The notes beneath the pieces are model-generated. The model ran no database searches, was not told the origin of the DNA, and saw only the letters and a program-made list of their open reading frames with translations. Shown here piece by piece: positions 37,825 through 45,339 of a stretch of 45,339 bases of DNA. Position 1 is the stretch's first letter, and each line of letters starts with the position of its first letter. Source of the stretch: Synergistaceae bacterium (lineage in GTDB: Bacteria; Synergistota; Synergistia; Synergistales; Aminobacteriaceae); assembly GCA_017439345.1 (NCBI GenBank), contig JAFSJJ010000002.1, forward strand, positions 1 to 45,339, read 5' to 3'. The position numbers and the translations under genes are program-made.

Positions 37825-39339
37825 TTGTTAGAATTAGACTATGTTGATTATGTCATAGAACAAACACTTACTTTTTTGAAGAATATGCCTAAGAGTAAAA
37901 GAAAAAATAAGGGACAATTCTTCACGTCATCAAATATAGCTAGATTTATGGCTAAAATGTTCGATGCTAACTCCTTCAATAAAAATCATATTTCAATTCT
38001 TGATCCCGGAGCTGGCACAGGTATTCTTTCGGTTGCTTTCATAGAGAGGGTTTTGTCTATACGTCCAGATACAAAAATCTCATTGACCTGCTATGAAATA
38101 GATTCCGATGTTCTGCCGATATTGAAAAATAATCTCGAATATATTAGGTTAAAGCATTCAGATCAAATCTATTATCAAATTTTAGAAGAAAATTATATTA
38201 CTTCACAGAGTAACGATTTTAATAATAATCTTTGGGCTTCAGGAAATCCTCGAAAATATGATTTCGTCATATCTAATCCTCCATATTTAAAAGTAATGCG
38301 GAATAGTGCTGAGGCTTTGACAATGTCAAAAGTGATTCACGGTGCACCAAATTTATATTTCCTGTTCGTTGCTATGTCTTTGTTCAATCTAAAAAATGAA
38401 GCTGAGATGGTTTATATTATTCCAAGAAGCTGGACATCAGGAGCATACTTCAAGGCTTTTAGAAAATATCTGCTGACAAATGGAAAAATAGAACAAATTC
38501 ATTTATTTACGAGTAGAGATAAAGTTTTTAGTTCTGAAGATGTCTTACAAGAAACGATGATTATTAAGCTGAGAAAAAGTGTAAGAAAACTTGATACAGT
38601 GTGCATTACATCAAGTGATGACAGTAGTGATTTTGATAGTATTACGATTTTAAATGCTCCATACGAGTCTGTAGTGTCTGGAAATGACATGTATGTATAT
38701 TTGCCAATTAATCAAGAAGAGATAAATATTATCAAGAAAATTAATACTTATAATTCCACGTTTGTTGAGGAAGGTCTGAAGATGAAAACAGGCATAGTAG
38801 TTGATTTCAGGCAGTCTGGCGAATTGCGTAAAGAACCTGGAGAGCATATACTACCGTTATTTTATAGCCATCATATAAGGGACGGTCGAGTAAATCATCA
38901 GCCGTCAGGAAAAGAGTATGATTGGATAATTGATTCTAAACCGGGACTTATCCAGAGGAATAAGAATTATGTGTTTATTAAAAGATTTACAGCTAAAGAA
39001 GAGAAGCGGCGTTTGCAATGCGGAGTTTATTCTCCGGCAGATTTTAAAGAATATCAGTACATAGGGACTCAGAACAAAATAAATTTTGTAGATAACATTG
39101 ATGGAAGTGAAATGGATACGCTAATTACTTATGGTGTGTTTGCGCTTCTGAATTCTACGCTTTTCGATATGTATTATAGAATATTGAATGGGAGTACTCA
39201 GGTAAATAGTACTGAAATGAATAATATTCCAATCCCTCCCGCATGTGTAATTAGGAAGATAGGCGAGCAGTTGTTGATGTCAAATGATTTATCTACTTAT
39301 AATTGCGATCGGATTATATCAGAGGTAGCTTATGTCTAA
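37825..39339 (+). CDS. Type II N6-adenine DNA methyltransferase (BsuBI/PstI type)
   Basis: 504 residues, close to M.BsuBI and M.PstI. GQFFTSSNIARFMAKMF leads into motif I (ILDPGAGTGILSVAFIER), then YDFVISNPPYLKVM with the catalytic NPPY motif IV. The order FxGxG...NPPY is the gamma-class adenine methyltransferase arrangement. The long C-terminal part holds the target-recognition region (PLFYSHHIRDGRVN...GLIQRNKNYVFIKRF). The gene is intact and its stop overlaps the start of the partner endonuclease by eight bases. PstI and BsuBI recognise CTGCAG; the same target here is only an inference. A TTG start with AAAGGATGA upstream is used. Confidence 0.92.
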   Translation: MLELDYVDYVIEQTLTFLKNMPKSKRKNKGQFFTSSNIARFMAKMFDANSFNKNHISILDPGAGTGILSVAFIERVLSIRPDTKISLTCYEIDSDVLPILKNNLEYIRLKHSDQIYYQILEENYITSQSNDFNNNLWASGNPRKYDFVISNPPYLKVMRNSAEALTMSKVIHGAPNLYFLFVAMSLFNLKNEAEMVYIIPRSWTSGAYFKAFRKYLLTNGKIEQIHLFTSRDKVFSSEDVLQETMIIKLRKSVRKLDTVCITSSDDSSDFDSITILNAPYESVVSGNDMYVYLPINQEEINIIKKINTYNSTFVEEGLKMKTGIVVDFRQSGELRKEPGEHILPLFYSHHIRDGRVNHQPSGKEYDWIIDSKPGLIQRNKNYVFIKRFTAKEEKRRLQCGVYSPADFKEYQYIGTQNKINFVDNIDGSEMDTLITYGVFALLNSTLFDMYYRILNGSTQVNSTEMNNIPIPPACVIRKIGEQLLMSNDLSTYNCDRIISEVAYV

Positions 39340-40263
39340 ATCTAAATTAGATGAAGTAAAAAAATTTTTAAAAGATATTGGAATGCCTAAAGCACAGCAG
39401 TCTGATATTTGCGCTCTTAGTATTCTGGCTATGTCTGGAATAAAGCCTAACGATAAATGGAAAAATGCTACGAATGACTGGATACGGATTCACGACATTA
39501 TAGCGTTCATTAGTGCAAATTATGGAATTGTATACGCAGAAAATAGCAGAGAGACATTTAGAAAGCAGGCTATGCACAGTTTCAGGACAGCTGCATTGAT
39601 TGAAGATAACGGCGAAGCTACGAACAGTCCGAATTATCGTTATCGTATAACAGATGAAATTTTGTGTGTGTGTTACATTCAATCGGAACACGCGATTTAA
39701 AAAAGCAGATAAGTTATTTTTTGACGCAGCATGAAGAATTAATTAGTATTTATGCTTCCAAAAAGAAAATGGCAATGATGCCAGTAAAAATCAACGGTTC
39801 TGATTTCCAATTTTCAGCAGGTAAACATAATGAACTGCAAAAGCATGTGATAGAAGAATTTGCTCCACGATTTGCTCCTAATTCAGAATGTCTCTATGTG
39901 GGAGATACTATCAATAAAAGTCTTGTAAAGAATGCTGATAAACTAAGTCAACTTGGATTAGATATAACGCTTCATGACAAAATGCCGGATGTAATCCTAT
40001 ACAGAGAAGATGAAAATTGGATATATTTTATAGAATGCGTAACATCTGTAGGGCCTATGGATTCAAAGCGTGTTATCGAAATAAATGAAATGTCTGAGAG
40101 ATTAAATGCGGAGAAAATATTTGTTACTGCGTTTTCAGATTTTGCCACGTATAAAAAATTTGCAGATTCTCTTGCATGGGAGACAGAAGTCTGGATTGCA
40201 ACAATGCCGGAGCACATGATTCATTTGAACGGAGATAAGTTTTTAGGTTCGAGAAAAAATTAA
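39332..40263 (+). CDS. BsuBI/PstI-type restriction endonuclease, frameshifted at a TG repeat (OFF)
   Basis: Two overlapping frames together form one BsuBI_PstI_RE protein. The N-terminal part (SKSKLDEVKKFLKDIGMPKAQ..., YRYRITDEI) is a helical winged-helix-like region. The C-terminal frame has the PD-(D/E)xK core: KMPDVILYREDENWIYFIECV and GPMDSKRVIEI. They meet at (TG)5 (39663-39673). Deleting one TG gives TDEILCVLHSIGTRDLKKQ and a 309-residue protein, the size of BsuBI/PstI enzymes (316-326). As written the product stops after 122 residues without the catalytic core. Start ATG overlaps the methyltransferase stop. Confidence 0.85.
39663..39673 (+). repeat. Dinucleotide tract (TG)5T at the endonuclease frameshift
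   Basis: Five TG units plus T lie exactly at the frame break of the restriction endonuclease. A loss of one unit (or gain of two) restores the frame. Confidence 0.9.
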
Positions 40264-40296
40264 ATATGTAATAATTTAAAAACGTAACTTATTTAA

Positions 40297-40853
40297 TTAT
40301 TTTGAGTTTGCTTTTGCTCTATATAACGTTGTAGAACTGATACCAGTCATAGCAGAGACCTGTTTGTAGGAATGATTCTGAAGCAGCTCTAAAGCATGAT
40401 TAATTTGTGCTCTTGAAAATTTTTTAGGACGGCCATCACGAAAATTCGGATTTTGTCGAGCAATGGCTTTACCCTCCTGAGTCCTTTGAATAATCATATC
40501 ACGTTCAAATTCTGAGAACGAGAGCATAATATTCCAGATTAACTTCCCAGTAAGAGAACTGTCAATAATCCCCATGTTAAGCACATCAATAATAACGCCT
40601 CTATCGCCGAGACTTTCAATAAGTTGAATTCCATGAAGCAGACTGCGAGCAATCCTGTCTAGCTTCGTAATAATTAAAGTATCTTTGGACTGAATTATTT
40701 TCAGGAGCTTATCAAGTTCCGGACGGTCGCTCTTTGAGCCACTGAAGACATCAGAAAAAATTTTTTCTGCTCCAGCTTCTCGAAGAGCATTAATAGAGAA
40801 TTACCGTCTTTTGCCTGTCCGTTAGTGCTGACTCTTGCATACTCGAAAATCAT
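40297..40853 (-). pseudogene. Serine recombinase (resolvase/invertase), frameshifted
   Basis: From ATG 40853 the product opens [20 protein letters not shown] with the catalytic Ser. After ~20 codons the frame breaks (a non-triplet loss near 40795 replaces the usual EAQ...K). The rest continues in another frame: [44 protein letters not shown], then a helix-turn-helix end ([18 protein letters not shown] and [20 protein letters not shown]). The broken N-terminus separates the catalytic Ser from the rest, so it is probably inactive. It marks the island's mobile origin. Confidence 0.85.
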
Positions 40854-40931
40854 AAAAAGATCTCAACTTATGAATAAGAGTTATGAATATAATTTAATAT
40901 ATATTTAATAACGAAAAAATAACTTATTCAA

Positions 40932-43676
40932 AAGTGGGCCAATTCTGAAAAACAACGCAAAGCCATGAAGGACGCGGGAGTAGATTTTGCGTATCTTTCT
41001 ATTTATGATATAGCATACACCTACGGGATAAAAAAGTCAGCTCCATTAATAAAGACTGATGGGAGCAGGCTGCTTACTACGAAGATTGGGTGCTTGAACA
41101 TGGAATTGACACGGTGAAATATGGCAAAGACGGCAAAGCTAAAAACGTTGATTTAATTTTGGGAGCTACTATCGGTATTGATGACTTAATTTTAGCAGTT
41201 CTTGACGCATTAAAGGACGAAGCAACAATAACCGTTAAGCAGTGGAAACTGCGCAGAGAAACTTCTAACGGAATGCGGATATTCAGGGGCATACCTTACG
41301 CAGAGCCTCCCGTCGGAAAATTGCGCTGGCATTCTCCAGTTCAGGCCAAGTCATGGTAAGGCATCAGGGACGCAACGAAATTCGGAAACCGTGCGTTCTC
41401 TGCCCTCGCTAACGACCAGCAGCAAGGCTCGCCCGGAAATGAAGACTGTCTGTACCTTAACGTCTGGACTCCTGCAAAAGCACCGTCCGAGAAATTGCCC
41501 GTAATGATCTGGATACACGGCGGAGGCTTCCAGTTCGGCAGCGGTGAAGAACCTGCATACGAAGGCTCTAACCTCGCGCGCAAAGGCGTTGTTGTAGTAA
41601 CATTCAACTACAGGCTCGGAGTTCTGGGCTTTCTAGCACACCCTGAGCTTGACCGTGAAGGAGCTTCGGGAAATTACGGTCTGCAGGACCAGATTGCGGC
41701 GTTGAAGTGTGGGAAGGAGAATATATCATCATTCGGCGGAGATCCTGACAACGTTACGCTGTTCGGATAATCTGCGGGGGCTATGTCGATCGGGATTCTC
41801 ATGGCCTCAGCGCTGGCACACGGGTTGTTCCACAAGGCAATATGTGAGAGCGGTGCACTCTGGGACGGAAGATTCGGGCCTCTGGAGAGTTTTAGTGAAG
41901 CACACAAACGCGGAGAAGATTTCATGAGAACTATGGGCGCAAAATCTATAATGAACTGCGTGCTATAACTGCGGAGAAGCTCAACGATTCTGCACTATGG
42001 GATTTTAGCAGTCATCCTAATAGTTACGGCATTTTCCCCAAACGTCGATAATTACGTTCTGCGTGAATTCCCCGGAGCTATCTTTGCGCGGTGAACAGAC
42101 GAAGATTCCGCTCTTAGCCAGATGGATGGAGGCAGAATATTTCCCGTTCAAGGCGTTTGCGCTGCCTCATAGCACCCCCGAAAAGTTCAGAGCCTCAGCC
42201 GCAAAAATATTCGGTGAGGACAGAATGCAGGAGTTCATAAAGCTCTACCCGATTAATGAGACGGAACGTTCCGCGTTTGAACTGACTTCTGGCTACACGA
42301 TAAGCGGGCAGATATTCTACATTCTTGAACGCCAGAGCAAATTTGACGTACCAGTTTATGGCTACGAGTTCACATATACTTCACCTTACAGTCCTATAGC
42401 TTCGCACATTGTTAATATGCCGTTCGTCTTCGGGACGCTCACAAATCAGTATATATTCGGCGAAAAGTCAGCGCAGCCTGCACAGAGAGACCGTGAATTT
42501 TCTGACGCAATCATGAACTACTGGACAAATTTCGCGAAGATAGGAACCCCCAACGCTGACGGCCTCCCGGAATGGCCAGAGTATAAGAGCGGGCTGATTA
42601 TGGACTTGGAGAACAAGATAAAGGCAAGGCAGAACAATAACCTTGACCGCTATAACTTCATAGGCAGTTTCAGGAGTGAGGGAGTTTTTCCGCTGAGGTG
42701 GCGCAATCCTGAGATGAAAACACTCATATCTTCCGACCACGAACCTTTGGGGAACATGCGCACACGTTTCCTGAATGATGTATTTTTCCCAGCCGTCGAG
42801 AAAGAATCAGGAGGACGCATAAAGATTAGCCCTCACTGGAACGGAGAACTCAGCATCAGCTACGAGAACTTGAACACGGTAAAAGACGGTTCACGCGCAC
42901 AAATCATCGTTGTAGTTCCCGAATACAGCGTGAAGGAATTACCCCTACATCAACTCTTCAAGAGCTTCCCTGTTGGCTCGACAGGACAAGAACAGGTTAA
43001 TTTTTTCAGAAGCATTTATGAAAAAATCCCAGCTTTGAAAGACAAAATCGAGAAGCAGAATTTACACGTTATCTTTGTAGCAACAGGATTTCCTGCAGCT
43101 TTTTTCGGCCATGAGCCTCTGAATGATTTAAGCTCGATAAAAAATCAGAACTGGCACAGCGCGAGTTTCTGGCACAAAGATTTTTTGAGCAACGCTTGGG
43201 CAATCCCCGTAACAATGACGTGGGGCAGCAAAGTCTTCGAGGCTCTTGCGGACGGCTAGCTTGACGGCTTAATCGTCAACATCGACAGCGGCTATGACAT
43301 TAAAACCCACATAGAAGCTAAATATATTGCCGTGTCTCCAAAGTTATGGCTCGGACACGCCTACCTCATAGCCATGAACAAAGACGTTTGGAAGTCCCTT
43401 TCAGAAAAAGAACAGGAGGCATTCGAGAGAGCAGCTAATTTCGCATACGATCAGCTTGGTGATGTCGTGAACGCCGCGCTTCCGGAACAGATAGAACGTT
43501 TACAGGCTGACGGCGCGGAAGTCAGGATTTTGAGCGACAAAGAAGTTTCAGAATGGGAGAGAATAACAAAATACAAAGACATTCAGGACAAATGGCTTCA
43601 AGAAAAAATCGGCGCAGGTTCCATAAAAATGCCCGAAGTCCTTAAAGAAATAAGAAGATTGATTGAGAGGGATTAA
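40932..43676 (+). pseudogene. Decayed carboxylesterase type B fused to a DctP-like binding protein
   Basis: Reads in order: an unidentified piece (WANSEKQRKAMKDAGVDFAY..., frameshift, AAYYEDWVLEHGIDTV...LILGATIGIDDLILAVL), then a carboxylesterase (RIFRGIPYAEPPVGKLRW, MIWIHGGGFQFGSG, NYRLGVLGFLAHPE, FG-stop-SAGAMSIG at the nucleophile, CESGALWD). Past 42063 the frame runs esterase C-terminus straight into a TRAP/DctP-type solute-binding protein (RFLNDVFFPAVEKESGGRIKI to the end). Stops are TAA 41357, TAA 41768 and TAG 43257, with at least three frameshifts in 41900-42100. The fusion is in one frame in the last third, so it was present before decay. Confidence 0.8.
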
Positions 43677-43680
43677 ATCA

Positions 43681-44654
43681 TGAAAAAAATTCTTATTCTC
43701 GCGTTTGTGTTAAGTTTTCTGTTCTGCTTCGAATGTTTTGCGACATTCCGTGAAATGAACTTTGGAAGGTATATTCAAAACTCTTACTCAAAAACAGCGT
43801 CTCACATCGAGTGGCTCATTCTTGATGAAGATAGCGCGAAATTTTGCTAATGACAAAGAAATGCCTCGATGAAATTCCATATAACGAACACAGAGTTTTT
43901 GTTACGTGGGAAAACTGCTCTTTGAGGCAATGGCTCAACAACGAAATTTTTAACACGGCTTTTACTGATGAGGAAAAAGCCTCAATAATTTCTTCCGTCT
44001 TATCGGATAAAGTTTTCGTTTTAAGCCGCGAGGAAGTTTTGAAATACCTGCCTGACGAAACAGACCGTCAGTGTATTCCCACAGAGTATTCACTTAATCG
44101 CGGAACTTACGTCAACGACAGAGGTCTTTGCGCATGGTGGACTCGAGACTCAGCCCCGAACGCTAAGGCTGTGTACCTGAGTTCTTACTGAACTTTCGGA
44201 AACCATCCGCATTACGTTGACGATAAAGTCATCAGCGTACGTCCAGCAATACGGGGCAGAAAAAACTTTTCGGAAGCCGAAGCAGAAAGATTTTTGTACT
44301 CCGTCAAGACAAGTCCGCAGAAAGCATACGAGATAGAAACGAAATTACAACCCATCCTTGAACAAAAAGTACCGTTTAACGTCAAAGAGCTTTATGATTA
44401 TTTTCTCAAAAATCCTCAAAAAGCAGTGAAGGAATTTGACAGAAAACGCATCGAACATCGAAGTTAAGGGCATTGTTTTAAGGAAAGTATCTGACAGGGT
44501 ATTCGGTCAGCCGTCAATCGAACTTTCAGAAGCACCGACAGGAAAATGTTACGCTCTTTGCGTTTTTCAAGACGAAAGCGTCTATAACTCAGTTAAGCAT
44601 GGCGATGAAATTTCAGTACGTGGCAATTACCTCGTAGTGTATGAAGGGTACTGA
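43681..44654 (+). pseudogene. Decayed DUF6273 / OB-fold secreted protein
   Basis: ATG 43681 encodes a signal peptide (MKKILILAFVLSFLFCFECFA) and a DUF6273-like start. A one-base loss in AAATTTT near 43846 turns KFLLMTKKCLDEIPYN into a stop. The next frame continues SLRQWLNNEIFNTAFT to LCAWWTRDSAP and hits TGA at 44189 before TFGNHPHYVDDKVISVRPAI, the DUF6273 end. After another frame change near 44445 an OB-fold (tRNA_anti-like) domain follows (VKELYDYFLKNPQKAVKEFD, KGIVLRKVS, GDEISVRGNYLVVYEGY). Three lesions, so inactive. Confidence 0.75.
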
Positions 44655-44690
44655 ATAGTTCTGAAAATTTCCGAGCTGATTTAGAATAAT

Positions 44691-44722
44691 TAAAAGGGGC
44701 TTTCGTGTAAAGTCCCTTTTTT
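44691..44722 (+). terminator. Rho-independent terminator
   Basis: AAAAGGGGCTTT pairs with AAAGTCCCTTTT around CGTGT, followed by T6. Confidence 0.85.
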
Positions 44723-44928
44723 CATCTTAATTTTGCTATATTTTTTAGTTTCATTTCGACCATTTTCAAGAGCCTATCCAAAATTTCTACCTATATTTTC
44801 AAATCTTAAAAATAAGTCATAAATCTTACGTTTGATTTTATATATAATATAATATATTTCTTATTAAAATTATAAGCAAAAATTAACACAAAAAAGTGGA
44901 AGGGATTTGTCAATAGGAGTGTCAATAG

Positions 44929-45036
44929 TTTTGTGTAATTAAATTTTTACTCGGGAATGTCAGATTTTTTGTATAAATAATAAATAGAATCTGAAATTCA
45001 GTATTTGCAAGGCTTCAATTTTCTAATTACACAAAA
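44929..45036. repeat. 13-bp perfect inverted repeat
   Basis: TTTTGTGTAATTA at 44929-44941 and its exact reverse complement at 45024-45036, 82 bases apart. TGTCAATAG also occurs twice just to the left (near 44908 and 44920). This could be the end of an insertion sequence or a small inverted-repeat element. The stop of the fragment at 45027 lies inside the right arm. Confidence 0.7.
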
Positions 45037-45231
45037 TTTAGTACAAACCCCGTTATGGTCTCGACAAGTCCGTTTCTGAGATTTCCGAAAGTAATTGTAA
45101 CCTCTTTGTCATTGTTGAGAAATAATACTGCCTCACTGCCTTCAGCTTTCATTTTGTTGATGTTGAAACTTGCCTTGATTCTATCATCGTGAGGAAAAAT
45201 TTGAAGAAAAGCTGCCGCATTCTCGCGACTT
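45027..45231 (-). pseudogene. Short C-terminal gene fragment
   Basis: Minus-strand frame of ~67 codons without a credible start: ENAAAFLQIFPHDDRIKASF, NKMKAEGSEAVLFLNNDKEV, GNLRNGLVETITGFVLNFV. It looks like the end of a protein but I do not recognise the family. The upstream end runs into a hairpin. Confidence 0.35.
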
Positions 45232-45250
45232 TAGTCGTGAGTTAGGCAGC
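45211..45250. repeat. Long hairpin, IS200/IS605-end-like
   Basis: GCTGCC...GGCAGC outer arms enclose CTCGCGAC-TTTA-GTCGTGAG. The CACGACTAAAGTCG-type core resembles subterminal hairpins of IS200/IS605 elements. A gene starts 85 bases further right, which fits an element left end. Confidence 0.5.
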
Positions 45251-45334
45251 TATAAATTTTATTTTTTATATTTTTACTTATATTTTCTCTTCCCCTTTCT
45301 CATACATATGTTACAATATTTACGAGGTGAGAGA

Positions 45335-45339
45335 ATGGA
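45335..45339 (+). CDS. Start of a gene that leaves the window
   Basis: GAGGTGAGAGA followed by ATGGA at the right edge is a well-spaced ribosome site and start. Only one codon and two bases are visible, so the product is unknown. An IS605-type transposase or TnpB is a guess from the hairpin upstream. Confidence 0.4.

Noticed and set aside
33750..44654. Stop-codon readthrough or an altered genetic code instead of pseudogenes
   Set aside because: All three stop codons occur inside frames, with frameshifts as well, while backbone genes and the methyltransferase read normally with standard code.

Overview
The window looks like a chromosomal segment of an uncultured, moderately AT-rich member of the Synergistota. 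The main pointer is the C-terminal signature of two surface proteins (near 570-655 and 32460-32560): a Gly/Ser-rich stretch with a single Cys, a hydrophobic helix and a basic tail. This matches the Synergist-CTERM type of sorting signal. The rest of the gene content (hrcA-grpE-dnaK, htpG, ackA, DUF177-rpmF, leuB, dpaL, M20 peptidase, DctP-type binding protein) fits an anaerobic, amino-acid-using bacterium. The genus cannot be read from the sequence.

Layout. 1-4100: the end of an LRR/Synergist-CTERM surface protein, a secreted protein, a TMEM43-like membrane protein and two LprI-like secreted paralogues. 4180-6400: a small basic membrane ORF and an exported FAD oxidoreductase. 6459-9971: the CIRCE-controlled heat-shock operon hrcA-grpE-dnaK. 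10081-13279: an M20 peptidase, a membrane acyltransferase interrupted at a pentanucleotide repeat, and a radical SAM enzyme coupled to it. 13338-19927 (minus strand): glucarate dehydratase, a Ser/Glu-repeat protein coupled to htpG, and ackA-DUF177-rpmF. 19971-28189 (mostly minus): tRNA-Ser(CGA), a broken LicC-like gene, a chemoreceptor/diaminopropionate ammonia-lyase/acyltransferase-like cluster, and metA, an unknown gene and a sirtuin. 28289-33717: a methyltransferase, tRNA-Ser(GGA), a large beta-helix/Ig/LRR surface protein interrupted at a C12 tract, and leuB. 33750-45339: an accessory region full of decayed genes (a Cys-rich RiPP-like remnant, DUF2971, parA, serine recombinase, esterase-DctP fusion, DUF6273/OB-fold protein) around a well-preserved PstI/BsuBI-type restriction-modification pair.

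The main result is a shared theme. Three unrelated genes that face outward or defend the cell are each out of frame exactly at a simple sequence repeat: AGACC x5 in the acyltransferase, C12 in the signal peptide of the surface protein, and (TG)5 in the restriction endonuclease. In each case a change of one repeat unit restores a full-length protein that matches its family. I read this as a set of phase-variable (contingency) loci, all captured in the OFF state. Assembly error at C12 and ordinary decay at (TG)5 are the main alternatives. Further points of interest are the remnant Cys-rich peptide with 4-residue cysteine periodicity, a radical SAM gene with no ATG/GTG/TTG start, the dual-frame Ser/Glu-repeat gene, and an excess of GAGTC/GACTC in the backbone that disappears in the island.
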